DNA of 64,000 nt from Sphaerisporangium krabiense (lineage in GTDB: Bacteria; Actinomycetota; Actinomycetes; Streptosporangiales; Streptosporangiaceae). This document shows positions 49,290 through 58,413 of the stretch, one piece after another. How positions within the stretch are numbered: the stretch's first letter is position 1; each line of letters begins with the position of its first letter. The translations under genes and the position numbers were made by a program. The stretch is taken from NCBI RefSeq assembly GCF_014200435.1, contig NZ_JACHBR010000001.1:3069501-3133500 (forward strand), given 5' to 3'. Under the pieces are notes generated by a model. It did no database searches. It had not been told where the DNA came from and worked only from the letters and a program-made list of their open reading frames with translations.

Positions 49290-50561
49290 TCAACCTGCCC
49301 GCGGGGATGGGGGGTGCAGGGCGCTGCCTTGGCGCCATTGGGGCCAAGGGAGTTGCCAGAAGCCCCAGCCGTTCCACCATTCGAGGGGTCTGTCGGTGCC
49401 GGTGACGGTTACGGGGTCGCCGCGCAGGGAGTGGTCGAAGAACCATTTCGCCTGGTCCGGCCGGGCGTTGACGCAGCCGTGGCTGACGTTGATCCGGCCC
49501 TGCGCCCACACGTTGCCGAGGGCGTGGACGTACTCCCCGCTGTTGGAGATGCGGACGGCGTGGTCGATCATGCGGTCGTAGTACCCGGGCTGGCCCTTGT
49601 GTCTGCCGGGGGACACCATGCGGACCGGATCGCCCTTGTCCATGGTGAGATGGACGCCGCTGGTCGTGGTGTACTCGCGGGTCGAGCCCTTGCCCGCGCT
49701 GATGGCCATGCGCTGCACGAGCCGGCCGTCCCGCAGGACGCGCATCTGGTGGGTGCGGGTGTTCACCACGCTGGTCTGCCGCCGTCCGATGGAGAAGCGC
49801 AGGGTGTGGTCGGCCGTGCCGTACGTGCGCGGGGCCGCGTGGACGCCGGCGAGGTGTGCCGTGAGGGTCACACGCCGCCGCGCCGGCCACAGGGCGCGTG
49901 GTCGGTAGACGACCTGGCTCTCGCCGAGCCACCGCCACGCCCCTTCCACACGCCGACCGGCCGGTGCCGTCGCGCCGGGCACGTCGCCGTCGGCGTCCGG
50001 CCGCAAGCCGGGTACGTCGTCGTCCAAGCCGGGGGAGGAATAGTGGGGGGTTCGGCTCGCCCGCACTTCGAGGGCGCGTTCGACGGCGGCGCGGTGCCGC
50101 ACGGGGGTCGTGAAGGTCAGGATGATCGGCATGCCGACGCCGACCGTCTCACCAGGGCTGGGGACGGCCTCCTGAACGCCGAAGGCCCGTGGCGCCGGGC
50201 GGGTGTGGAAGGTCGCCACGAGCGCGGCCGGCCGGTCGCCCGGCCGGACCGGGCTCGCCGCGGCGGACACCACGTACGAGGCGCCCGGCACCAGGGTCCA
50301 GGACGATCGCCAGGCGCGCCGCGCGCGGTCGAAGCGGCCGGGCACGCGCACGCCGCCGACGGAGACGCGCACGCTGGTCAGGGTGCCCTTGGCGGCCGTG
50401 ACGCGCACGTGGCGATCGGGGCGCGCGCGCACCGAGCCCGGGGCCGGCGCGACGGCGATGGCCACCGAGGGAGGCGGGACACGCCTCGCCTCGGTGATCG
50501 CCTGCGAGCCGCCGGCGGCGAACATGAGAAGGATCAGAGACACGACCAGGGGGTGCCGCAT
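49290..50561 (-). CDS. L,D-transpeptidase (YkuD) with Ig-like domains
   Basis: 423 residues from ATG 50561, with GGAG in the leader. Signal peptide 1-22, then two Ig-like (BIg) modules (about 25-270) of the kind that act as stalks in actinobacterial Ldt enzymes. The YkuD domain has VNTRTHQMRVLRDGRLVQRM and the catalytic motif SHGCVNARP with Cys363. The C-terminal tail has the Trp-rich WWNGWGFWQLPWPQW typical of Ldt enzymes. It makes 3-3 cross-links in peptidoglycan outside the membrane. A CCCCGCG/CGCGGGG hairpin (49278-49306) spans its stop. Confidence 0.94.
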   Translation of the reverse strand: MRHPLVVSLILLMFAAGGSQAITEARRVPPPSVAIAVAPAPGSVRARPDRHVRVTAAKGTLTSVRVSVGGVRVPGRFDRARRAWRSSWTLVPGASYVVSAAASPVRPGDRPAALVATFHTRPAPRAFGVQEAVPSPGETVGVGMPIILTFTTPVRHRAAVERALEVRASRTPHYSSPGLDDDVPGLRPDADGDVPGATAPAGRRVEGAWRWLGESQVVYRPRALWPARRRVTLTAHLAGVHAAPRTYGTADHTLRFSIGRRQTSVVNTRTHQMRVLRDGRLVQRMAISAGKGSTREYTTTSGVHLTMDKGDPVRMVSPGRHKGQPGYYDRMIDHAVRISNSGEYVHALGNVWAQGRINVSHGCVNARPDQAKWFFDHSLRGDPVTVTGTDRPLEWWNGWGFWQLPWPQWRQGSALHPPSPRAG

Positions 50562-50645
50562 CGTCCCGCCCTCCACCCCATCGATGATCAGGAACACGCC
50601 TAGAGTACCTCTGCGTGTCCGTCCGATGACCTGGAGTGAGGGCGG

Positions 50646-50654
50646 TGTGGATAA
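50646..50654 (-). promoter_or_regulatory. DnaA-box sequence TTATCCACA
   Basis: The forward strand reads TGTGGATAA, an exact canonical DnaA box, alone in the gap between the L,D-transpeptidase and homogentisate genes. No cluster of boxes is nearby, so it is not an origin. Confidence 0.3.
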
Positions 50655-50669
50655 CCTGGCCGCCCCGGG

Positions 50670-52835
50670 TCAGGAGGGCTTGGCCGGGTGGATCGTGCCG
50701 GTGACCTCGCCCAGGGAGATGGTGCTTCCGTCAGGGCCGGGAGCGGTGGCGGTGAGGGTGATGGTGTCGCCGTCCTCCAGGAACGTGCGGGTCTGGCCGT
50801 CGGAGAGTTTGAGAGGGTCCGTGCCGTTCCAGGTGATCTCGATGAGCGACCCGCGCCGGCTCGGCTCGGTTCCCGAGACCGTCCCGCTGGCGAACAGGTC
50901 GCCCGTCCGCAGCGACGCGCCGTTGACGGTCATGTGCGCGAGCATCTGGTCGGGCGTCCAGTACATCTCCCGGTACGGCGGGGTGGAGATCGGCTCGCCG
51001 TTCAGCTCGACCCGCAGCGTGATGTCCAGTCCCCACGGCTCCCGCCTGCGCAGGTACTCCAGCGGCTCGGGATCCTGCGCGCGACCGGGCACCCGTGCGT
51101 GCTGGAGCGCCTCCAGCGGGGTGATCCACGCGGAGATCGAGGTGGCGAACGACTTGCCGAGGAACGGCCCGAGCGGGACGTACTCCCAGGACTGGATGTC
51201 CCGGGCGCTCCAGTCGTTCACGAGCGTCACCCCGAAGACGTGGTCGGCGAAGTCGCCCGCCGGCTCCCCCAGGCGGGTCGGCGTCCCGACCACGAACCCC
51301 AGCTCGGCCTCGATGTCGAGCTTGACCGACGCCCCCAGCACCGGCGGCCGTCCCGGGCCGGGAAGCCGCTGCCCGCGCGGCCGGGTGATCGGCGTGCCCG
51401 ACACCACGACCGTGCCGGACCGTCCGTGGTACCCCACGGGCAGGTGACGCCAGTTCGGCAGCAGCGGCTCGCCGTCCGGGCGGAACATGCGGCCGAGGTT
51501 GGTGGCGTGCTCCAGCGAGCAGTAGAAGTCGACGTAGTCCCCGACCTCGATCGGGGGGTGCAGGCGCACCTGGCGCAGGGGGATGAGGTGCGGCTCGATC
51601 GCCGCCCGGTTGGCCGCCGCCTCCTCGGCCCGCGCGGACAGCAGCCGCTGGACGAGCCGCCGGGTGTCGCTCCACGCGGTACGGCCGCGCGCGAGGAAGC
51701 CGTTGAGACCGGACGCGGCGAACACCTCGTCGTGCAGCGCGGGCGCCAGGTCGAGCACGTGGTCGCCGATGCGCACCCCGACGCGCGGCGCCTCGCCGGG
51801 AAGGGAGAACACGCCGTAGGGCAGGTTCGCCAGGGTGTACGGCGAGGCGTCCGCCCCGGGCACCCAGCTCGACGTCACGATGCGTCCTTCCTCGGAGGGG
51901 GCGGCGGTCCCGGACCCGGCGGCCGATCCGGTCGGAGCGGTCTGGGGAGGAACCGTGGAGCTCGTCACGTCGCGGGCGGATGCGGTGGCGCCATGAGACG
52001 GGACGGGGTGGTCGATGAGGCCGAGGGCGCGCAGGTCCTCGACGGGCGTGGTGGTGTTGCAGGACCCGTAGGAGACCATCAGCTCACGGGCGCGCAGCGC
52101 GGTCTCCGGCCGTACGGAGCCCGCGAACTCCACCAGCTCGCGCCGTTCCATGAGCTCCAGCACGGGCACCGGGTCGCGCCCGTCCACGGCCGCGCACACC
52201 GCGAGCAGCAGGTTCAGGAACCCGTGCCGGTACACCCCGAGGCTCGGGTCGGGGTGGCGCACGGCGTGGTGCAGGCCCGCGGTGGCCTTGAACGGCGTGC
52301 CCCGCTGGGCGCAGGTGTGGATGAACGCGCCCAGGTCATGCGTGGAGGGGAACAGGTCCGCCGTGACCCCGCCACAGCGCACCTTGGCCCCCACACCCGG
52401 AGGAAGGTGAGCGAACTCCCCGGCGGGCACCTCGACGAACAGCCGCGCCCGCGGCGCGGCCTCCCGCACCCGGGCGGCCAGCGCGGCGACGTCCGCGCCG
52501 GCCGGCAGGGCGACCTCCACCAGCTCGACGGCGACGTCCGTGAGGTCGGCGAGGCCGTCCAGGTCGGGGACGCCCGACGGGTCGAGGATGATCCCGGCGC
52601 GGACGGGCCGCGTCAGCAGGGCGCGCAGCTCGTCCAGCCGGCCGATCGGGCACAGCAGGCGGTGCGTGAGGATCGGTTCCGCCGCGTCCTCGTCGGTGTA
52701 GTGGCGGGCCAGCGCGCCGGACATCGGGAGCGATGTGGGCGGGAACAGCCCCGCGTCGTCCACGAGCTGGAGGAACAGCGGGTTGGTCACGCTCTGCACG
52801 GCGCCGGGGAGGGCGGTGCGGTCCTGGCCGGTCAT
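50670..52835 (-). CDS. fahA: Fumarylacetoacetase fused in frame behind a conserved N-terminal protein
   Basis: 721 residues from ATG 52835, whose ATGA overlaps the hmgA stop. Residues 1-272 match a conserved actinobacterial protein usually found alone (LFPPTSLPMSGALARHYTDE, LVSYGSC-like MVSYGSCNTTTPVEDL). Residues 320-721 are a complete fumarylacetoacetase (DFYCSLEHATNLGRMFRPDG, HGRSGTVVVSGTPI, LVNDWSARDIQSWEYVPLGP), which cleaves fumarylacetoacetate to fumarate and acetoacetate. No stop separates them; the linker 273-319 is Thr/Ser/Pro-rich. GTG 51878 behind GAGGAAGG could also start the 402-residue FAH alone. Confidence 0.85.
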   Translation of the reverse strand: MTGQDRTALPGAVQSVTNPLFLQLVDDAGLFPPTSLPMSGALARHYTDEDAAEPILTHRLLCPIGRLDELRALLTRPVRAGIILDPSGVPDLDGLADLTDVAVELVEVALPAGADVAALAARVREAAPRARLFVEVPAGEFAHLPPGVGAKVRCGGVTADLFPSTHDLGAFIHTCAQRGTPFKATAGLHHAVRHPDPSLGVYRHGFLNLLLAVCAAVDGRDPVPVLELMERRELVEFAGSVRPETALRARELMVSYGSCNTTTPVEDLRALGLIDHPVPSHGATASARDVTSSTVPPQTAPTGSAAGSGTAAPSEEGRIVTSSWVPGADASPYTLANLPYGVFSLPGEAPRVGVRIGDHVLDLAPALHDEVFAASGLNGFLARGRTAWSDTRRLVQRLLSARAEEAAANRAAIEPHLIPLRQVRLHPPIEVGDYVDFYCSLEHATNLGRMFRPDGEPLLPNWRHLPVGYHGRSGTVVVSGTPITRPRGQRLPGPGRPPVLGASVKLDIEAELGFVVGTPTRLGEPAGDFADHVFGVTLVNDWSARDIQSWEYVPLGPFLGKSFATSISAWITPLEALQHARVPGRAQDPEPLEYLRRREPWGLDITLRVELNGEPISTPPYREMYWTPDQMLAHMTVNGASLRTGDLFASGTVSGTEPSRRGSLIEITWNGTDPLKLSDGQTRTFLEDGDTITLTATAPGPDGSTISLGEVTGTIHPAKPS

Positions 52836-54007
52836 CGCGCCCACGTCCAGGCGTACCCCGGGTCCTCGCAGGACAGCGCCGCGTCGCCCAGGTCGAGCGG
52901 GCGGAAGGTGTCCACCATGACGGCCAGCTCGCTGGTCTCCTTGATCCCGCGCGCCACGGCCTCGACGGACGCCTCGACCGCGCCCGGCTGCGGGCCGTGC
53001 GTGAACCCGGCCGGGTGCAGGGATATGGAGCCGACGTCGATCCCGGACCCCTTGCGCGCGGTGTAGTCGCCGCCCACGTAGAACATGAACTCGTCGGAGT
53101 CCACGTTGTGGTGGTTGTAGGGGATCGGCACCGCCTCGGGGTGGAAGTCCAGCGGCCTCGGGCAGAAGGAGCAGACGACGAAGCCGGGCCCTTCGAAGGT
53201 CTGGTGGACGGGCGGCGGCGCGTGCGTGCGCTTCACGATCGGCTCGAAGTCGGCGATGTTGAACGCGTACGGGTACAGGTACCCGTCCCAGCCGACCACG
53301 TCGAACGGGTGGTGGGCGTAGGTGAGCCGGGTGAGGCCGCCACGGGTCCTGACCAGCACCGGCGTCTCGGAGTCCTCGACCTGCAGCGGCTCGCTCGGCG
53401 CCCGCAGGTCGCGCTCGCAGTACGGCGCGTGCTCGAGGAACTGGCCGTACTGCGACAGGTACCGCTTCGGCGGGCGGATGTGCCCGGCCGCCTCGATGGC
53501 CAGCGCCTTCACCGCGGTCCCGTCGAGCGGCACCCACCGGTGGATGGTCCCGGTGGGGATGACGACGTAGTCGCCCTCCCCGGCCTCGATGACCCCGTAC
53601 GTGGACTCGAACCGCACCCGGCCCGCGGCGACGTAGACGCATTCGTCGCCCTTGGAGTTGCGGTACAGCTCGCTCGGGCGGTCGGCGGCGGCGTACGACA
53701 TGCGGACGTCGCCGTTGCCGGCCAGCGCCCGGCGGCCGGTGACGAGGTCGCCGCCGACGGGGAGGTCCTGGGTGCGGAAGTGCCGCGGGGACAGGGGCAT
53801 GTTGGGCGAGAGCGCCGCGCCCGGCCCCTCGGTGACGGCCTCGGCCTTGACGATCGCCGTGGGGAGATGGCGGTGGTAGAGCAGGGAGGAGTCGGAGGAG
53901 AAGCCTTCCTCGCCCATCAGCTCTTCGGCGTAGAGCCCGCCGTCGGGCCGCCTGAACTGGACGTGCCGTTTGCGCGGCACCTCTCCGACCGTGCGGTAGT
54001 ACGGCAT
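52832..54007 (-). CDS. hmgA: Homogentisate 1,2-dioxygenase
   Basis: 391 residues from ATG 54007, preceded by GGAGGGG. Cupin-fold dioxygenase with the family signatures MPYYRTVGEVPRKRHVQF at the N-terminus, HHPFDVVGWDGYLYPYAFNI and the metal-site region YNHHNVDSDEFMFYVGGDY. Family role: opens the homogentisate ring to maleylacetoacetate in tyrosine and phenylalanine catabolism. The downstream fused fumarylacetoacetase completes most of the branch; no maleylacetoacetate isomerase is present in this window. The stop overlaps the next start by 4 nt. Confidence 0.94.
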   Translation of the reverse strand: MPYYRTVGEVPRKRHVQFRRPDGGLYAEELMGEEGFSSDSSLLYHRHLPTAIVKAEAVTEGPGAALSPNMPLSPRHFRTQDLPVGGDLVTGRRALAGNGDVRMSYAAADRPSELYRNSKGDECVYVAAGRVRFESTYGVIEAGEGDYVVIPTGTIHRWVPLDGTAVKALAIEAAGHIRPPKRYLSQYGQFLEHAPYCERDLRAPSEPLQVEDSETPVLVRTRGGLTRLTYAHHPFDVVGWDGYLYPYAFNIADFEPIVKRTHAPPPVHQTFEGPGFVVCSFCPRPLDFHPEAVPIPYNHHNVDSDEFMFYVGGDYTARKGSGIDVGSISLHPAGFTHGPQPGAVEASVEAVARGIKETSELAVMVDTFRPLDLGDAALSCEDPGYAWTWAR

Positions 54008-54264
54008 CGGAACCCCTCCCGGTGTACGCATATCGGACGACACTGTCCTCTATACGTACGACGATCCGCCATCAGGCCCCTGGTGTCAACCTCGCCCTGG
54101 TCGTGACACGCCACACCACGCCCACGTGAATGGCCCCGGGGAAAAGGACAGGCGAAATAGCGTGCTTTGGCGGGTGATCGAACAGGATTTCAGGCTGACT
54201 TTGGAAAGACATGGTGAAATTACGGCGGATGCCCCAAATGACCGCTTGAGAAAGCGAGGATCGG

Positions 54265-55017
54265 ATGCCGGACCATCCCGAAGAGATCACGCGAGTCGTC
54301 GCGGAAAGCGGTCTTGGCGAGATCGTGGGTCGTTATCGCCAGTCGGTGCTCGGGGAGCTGATCGGCCTCCCCTTCGTCGCCGTCCTCGGGGGCGGCCTCA
54401 TGTTCGGGAACGTCGTCGGGAAGACGATCGGCGCCGCGATCTTCGGGCTGGGGGTGGCCTCTTGCCTGGCGGCCTGGGTGAAGGCGCGCAGGTATCTGTA
54501 TCTGTGCTCGGGCGGACTGCTGACCACGTCGAATAAGGTCACGGTGCGGACGATCTGCGCGTGGACGGACGTCCTGTATATCCGTGTATGGACGCTCCGA
54601 ACGTACAGCCAGTACGGGACGCAAGATGTCCCGCGGTGCATTCTGATGCGGGAGGACGGCACGAAGGTCAACTTGGCGAGACCCCCTTATGCCAAGGGGC
54701 GAGAACTCATCAGGGCGGTCGAACAACTGGTCACCCCGACCCTCTACGCGCGAAGGACCGCGGAGATAGAGGAGACCGGGGCCACCGAGTTCGGCCCGAT
54801 CACCGTCACCGCCGAGGGGCTGCGCGACGGCGATCGGTCGGTGAGATGGTCGGACATCACCGGGATGGAACTCGGGCGCGTACGGTTGCGCGTCTGGGCC
54901 GGCTGGGGGCCGCCGGCCATCTCACGGCAGGTGCGAGGCATCGAGGACGTGCGCGTGCTGACGGCCCTCGTGGTGGAGAACTGCCGGAGCCTCAGCGAGC
55001 CGCTGCAAGGGTCGTGA
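54265..55017 (+). CDS. Hypothetical membrane-associated protein (DUF6585-like)
   Basis: 250 residues from ATG 54265, with AGGA upstream. Two hydrophobic segments (about 31-70: GELIGLPFVAVLGGGLMFGN and TIGAAIFGLGVASCLAAWV) are followed by a compact beta-rich domain (YLYLCSGGLLTTSNKVTVRT, AWTDVLYIRVWTLRTYS) that recalls PH-like DUF6585 proteins. The second half repeats a similar strand pattern (TEFGPITVTAEGLRDGDRSV, RWSDITGMELGRV). Family assignment is tentative. The upstream 257-nt gap and the gene's 5' half are less GC-rich than the surroundings. Confidence 0.7.
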   Translation: MPDHPEEITRVVAESGLGEIVGRYRQSVLGELIGLPFVAVLGGGLMFGNVVGKTIGAAIFGLGVASCLAAWVKARRYLYLCSGGLLTTSNKVTVRTICAWTDVLYIRVWTLRTYSQYGTQDVPRCILMREDGTKVNLARPPYAKGRELIRAVEQLVTPTLYARRTAEIEETGATEFGPITVTAEGLRDGDRSVRWSDITGMELGRVRLRVWAGWGPPAISRQVRGIEDVRVLTALVVENCRSLSEPLQGS

Positions 55018-55032
55018 GGCGGACGCGGCCGA

Positions 55033-55680
55033 TCAGCTCAGCGCCTCGCGGAGTTCGATCGCCGTGCGGACCACGCGGGGGCCGAGGGTGGCCGTGTCGA
55101 TGGGGCCGAAGGTGACGATGCCGACGGACGCCTCCAGCCAGGGCAGGCCGGGGAGCGGGGCCGCGATGCCCCGGGCGCCCTCCTGAAGCTGGCCCTCGGT
55201 GACCTGGTAGTCCGTGCGGCCCTCCCGGAGGGCCAGGATGGCCAGGCCCGCGGCGCCGCGGGTGAGGGGATGGCGTGAGCCCTCGCGGTAGGCGACGTGC
55301 ATGTCGGTCCACGTCGGCTCGACCACGGCGATGGCCAGCCCCTCGTCGCCCTCGGCCGCGGTCAGGTGGGCGGTGGCGCCGGTCTCCTCGGCCAGGCGGC
55401 GCAGCGCGGGCAGCGCGGCGGCCCGCAGCAGCGGCTGGACGGCGCGGGCCAGCGCCAGCACCCCGAACCCGAGGTGGGCGCGCCCCTCGGCGTCGCGGCG
55501 GGCGAAGCCCTCGTTCTGCAGCGTGGTGAGCAGCCGGTAGACGATCGGCCGGCTCAGCCCGAGTTCCTGGGCCAGTTCGGTGGGGGTGCGCCCGCGGTGG
55601 CCGTCGGCGAGCAGGCGCAGCAGCCGCAGGCCCCGCTCCAGGGTCTGCGCCGATTCCGGATTGCCCTTGTGATCGCGCAT
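55033..55680 (-). CDS. IclR family transcriptional regulator
   Basis: 215 residues. The N-terminal IclR winged helix (SAQTLERGLRLLRLLADGHR, PTELAQELGLSRPIVYRLLT) is followed by a ligand domain with ARAVQPLLRAAALPALRRLA. It is shorter than the usual 250 residues because the ligand domain is trimmed. IclR members often control aromatic catabolism; hmgA/fahA lie about 1 kb away with one unrelated gene between, so control of homogentisate degradation is plausible but unproven. Confidence 0.9.
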   Translation of the reverse strand: MRDHKGNPESAQTLERGLRLLRLLADGHRGRTPTELAQELGLSRPIVYRLLTTLQNEGFARRDAEGRAHLGFGVLALARAVQPLLRAAALPALRRLAEETGATAHLTAAEGDEGLAIAVVEPTWTDMHVAYREGSRHPLTRGAAGLAILALREGRTDYQVTEGQLQEGARGIAAPLPGLPWLEASVGIVTFGPIDTATLGPRVVRTAIELREALS

Positions 55681-55911
55681 CTCCCGATTATGCGAGGCGG
55701 CGCCCTACCGGTCGGCGAGGAGGCGGCACGTTTACCCTTCGGTGTCCGGGAAGATCGTGCGGGTGAGGAGCGGGTGAACTGTTCGGCCGCGGCATAGGTG
55801 TCACCTGGGAATCCGCCCGATGCACTGGTCCACGACAGATGTCCCCGATACAGTCTTTTCGATCGTTTAGTCTTGATCGCCATGTTTCGCGCCCGCCCAA
55901 GGAGACGCTTG

Positions 55912-57192
55912 ATGCGAATCAGGAGAGCACTGGCCCTCGGCGCCGCACTCACCGTTCTCGGCGTGGGGATCCCGGCCGCTTCGGCGTTCTCCGAGGACGG
56001 CGAGGGCGACTGCAAGAACGTCACCAATGGCGGCTCGCAGTCCGACCCGCAGTGCTTCTGGATGGCCCCTACCCCTGAGGACGCCCTCAAGGTGGTCAGG
56101 TTCTGGACCGAGAACGACAGCGCCAAGCTCAAAGAGGCCACCGAGTACCCCGTCGGCTGGATCGACTGCAAGGTCGAGCAGTGCAGCGCCGAAGGCGAGG
56201 GCGACGGCCAGGCGCACGGCGAGGGCGACCCCGCGCCCGAGGGCTACGTGGAGGACACCACACCGCCCACCTGCGACGTCGCCGGTCAGCCCTGCTCGGT
56301 GAGCCCCGAGGACATCGCCGCCGCCGCGCGCACCGCCGCCGGGCAGGCCATCGCCGCCGCCGCGGCGAGCAACATGCGCGTGTGGATCGACAGTGAGCTC
56401 CTCGACGACTACAAGGCCGGTCCCGCCGCCTTCGCCGCCGCCGTCAAGAAGGTCGGCGCGCTGGCCGCGCAGCCGGGCGTGGTCGGCATCCGGTTCACCT
56501 CCCAGCTCGGCTACAACGGCGCCCTGAAGACGCCGGAGGAGATGAGCGGGTTCGTCGGCGCGGCCGCCGCCGCCCTGCACCAGGTCGCCCCCGGCAAGAA
56601 GCTCGGCATCCACACCGTGGTGCCCGCCTTCGGCTGCGGCGCCAGCGAGCCGTGCGCGGCCGAGATGACCAAGAAGTACCCGCTGCTCACCCCGCAGGTC
56701 ATCGAGCCGCTGCTCACCTCCGGCTCCGTCGACCAGCTCGCCCTGGACGCCGGTCTGCTCCAGTCGGCGTACGGCACCTGGAAGATCAGCGCGCAGGACG
56801 CCCAGCGCAACCAGTGGGCCAAGGTCAAGGCCCTGGCCTGGGACACGCTCGTGCAGATCTCCGCCGAGGACGCCGGGCTCGCCGGCAAGGACGCCTCGCC
56901 GCTCACCGCCGACCAGGCCGCCACGGTCGCGCAGGAGCGCGTAGCCGCCCCGCTGCGGGACGGCGCCGCCACCGTCAACCTGTGGACCCGCTGGCAGGAC
57001 GGCACGGGCGCGACCTACCGCGTGATGGGCGCCCGCCTGGCGAACACGCCCGCCTGGGAGCAGCTCGACAAGCTGGAGCCGCTCCAGCGCCGCCTGACCA
57101 CCATGTACGACCCGGCCGCGCCGGAGGTCGGCATCGGCCAGGACATCAAGAAGCTGTCGGAGGTCTTCGGTCAGGTCTACGTCACCGACTGA
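55912..57192 (+). CDS. Exported protein of unknown function with alpha/beta pattern
   Basis: 426 residues from ATG 55912, with AAGGAG upstream. Signal peptide 1-26 (ALGAALTVLGVGIPAASA). The N-terminal part is cysteine-containing (GDCKNVTNG, DPQCFWM, DCKVEQC, TCDVAGQPC). A central alpha/beta region (NMRVWIDSELLDDY, VVGIRFTSQLGYNG, KLGIHTVVPAFGCG) resembles a hydrolase-like barrel, but no catalytic acid pair is obvious. The Cys pairs suggest disulfides in the exported protein. No operon partner; a strong terminator follows. Confidence 0.75.
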   Translation: MRIRRALALGAALTVLGVGIPAASAFSEDGEGDCKNVTNGGSQSDPQCFWMAPTPEDALKVVRFWTENDSAKLKEATEYPVGWIDCKVEQCSAEGEGDGQAHGEGDPAPEGYVEDTTPPTCDVAGQPCSVSPEDIAAAARTAAGQAIAAAAASNMRVWIDSELLDDYKAGPAAFAAAVKKVGALAAQPGVVGIRFTSQLGYNGALKTPEEMSGFVGAAAAALHQVAPGKKLGIHTVVPAFGCGASEPCAAEMTKKYPLLTPQVIEPLLTSGSVDQLALDAGLLQSAYGTWKISAQDAQRNQWAKVKALAWDTLVQISAEDAGLAGKDASPLTADQAATVAQERVAAPLRDGAATVNLWTRWQDGTGATYRVMGARLANTPAWEQLDKLEPLQRRLTTMYDPAAPEVGIGQDIKKLSEVFGQVYVTD

Positions 57193-57205
57193 CCCCGCGA
57201 ACGTG

Positions 57206-57241
57206 AAGGGGCCGCGGCGCGCACCGGCGCCGCGGCCCCTT
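57206..57241 (+). terminator. Strong hairpin terminator
   Basis: A perfect 15-bp stem, AAGGGGCCGCGGCGC (57206-57220) and its complement (57227-57241), with a 6-nt loop and TTC following. It starts 14 nt after the stop at 57192 and also lies downstream of the convergent gene ending at 57304. Confidence 0.85.
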
Positions 57242-57303
57242 TCGCGTGGGACCGGCTCGCACGGCGTCAGGCGGTGCGAGCCGGCCTGTGGCGACCTCAC
57301 GCG

Positions 57304-58413
57304 TCAGGGAGTGGCGGACGGCTCCCCGGGAGTGGCGGACGGCGTCTCAGAGGCCGGCGCGCCGCTCTCGGTGGGGGACGGCGACTGCGAGCCGGTCATC
57401 TCGCACTTGCTGTCCTTGGTCGCGTCCTTGACGTCCGGCAGCCGGTCCACCACCGAGACCTTGACCTGCGCGGTCCACGTCAGAACCGTGCCGGCCGGCG
57501 CGTCCGCCGCCTTCGCGTCGACCACCGTGCCGCGTTCCCCGAGCAACATGAAGGTCTTCGGATCGAGGATCCGCTGCTCCAGGACGCCGTCGATCACCCG
57601 GCCCAGCGCCACCCCCTCACGTCCGGCCGAGTCCTTCACCCCCGACGCCTCCTCGACGCCGGGAACGGCCTTCGCCGCCTCGAAGAGCGCCTGCCGCTGA
57701 GCCTGCGGCATGTACGTCTCCCGCATCAACTCGCCGAACCTGTCGAAGGCCGCCTCGTCGGCCGGTCTGTCGCCCCCGTCCCGGGTGTAGAGGAGCGCGC
57801 GCATCGCCGCCGGGGTGGCGGGAAGGGTGCGGAGGTAGGCGTAGTCCCGGCGTGTCGAGGCGGGCCAGTCGGCGCAGTACGCGGCGATCTCGTTCCAGCC
57901 GCCGCCCTTCCACTGCGCGGCCTCCTCGGGGAGCGGCCGGCCTGGGAGCTGCCGGGGGGAGCGCCCCTCGATCCACAGCAGGCCCCGGTGGCCGTCGGCG
58001 GACTGGTAGAACTTGCGGTAGGTCCGGTAGAGGTAGCGGCCGGTCGTCTGCGAGTCCCCCATCACCTCGGTGAGGTTCATCGTCTCCGACTCGAACACGA
58101 TGAACTGGTCCGGCCGGGGGTCGAGTTCGGCCATCTGGCCGGGCGCCGTCACGTTCGCCGACGAGGTCACCGTCATCGCCCCCGGTGTCGCGGCGGGGCC
58201 CGGACGGGACGACAACGCCACTCCGAGCCCTCCTGCCAGCGCCAGCGTGAGCCCGAAGGCCCCTGCCGCCTGCCAGCCGAACCGGGGGCGCCACACCCGG
58301 CCGCGGCCGGTGGCCTCGGCGAGCAGACGGTCCCGCGCCGCGCGCCGGGCCTGCTCGGGGTACGACGGAGCGCTGGGGCGCGCGTCGGTGAACTGCTGGA
58401 TCTCGTCACTCAT
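57304..58413 (-). CDS. CU044_5270-type membrane protein paired with the sigma factor
   Basis: 369 residues. The short cytoplasmic N-terminus (MSDEIQQFTDARPSAPSYPE) recalls an anti-sigma lead-in. One membrane helix (AAGAFGLTLALAGGLGVALS, about 49-68) is followed by a large extracytoplasmic domain containing RYLYRTYRKFYQSADGHRGL and PAAMRALLYTRDG, the CU044_5270 pattern. The C-terminus is Ser/Pro/Thr-rich. It is encoded immediately after an ECF sigma factor with a 4-nt ATGA overlap, so it is probably its membrane-bound regulator or sensor; no zinc-binding anti-sigma motif is visible. Confidence 0.85.
   Translation of the reverse strand: MSDEIQQFTDARPSAPSYPEQARRAARDRLLAEATGRGRVWRPRFGWQAAGAFGLTLALAGGLGVALSSRPGPAATPGAMTVTSSANVTAPGQMAELDPRPDQFIVFESETMNLTEVMGDSQTTGRYLYRTYRKFYQSADGHRGLLWIEGRSPRQLPGRPLPEEAAQWKGGGWNEIAAYCADWPASTRRDYAYLRTLPATPAAMRALLYTRDGGDRPADEAAFDRFGELMRETYMPQAQRQALFEAAKAVPGVEEASGVKDSAGREGVALGRVIDGVLEQRILDPKTFMLLGERGTVVDAKAADAPAGTVLTWTAQVKVSVVDRLPDVKDATKDSKCEMTGSQSPSPTESGAPASETPSATPGEPSATP

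Noticed and set aside
50646-50654. Replication origin based on a DnaA box and TTTTCCACA motifs
   Set aside because: One canonical box only, no AT-rich unwinding region, no dnaA/dnaN/gyrB nearby.
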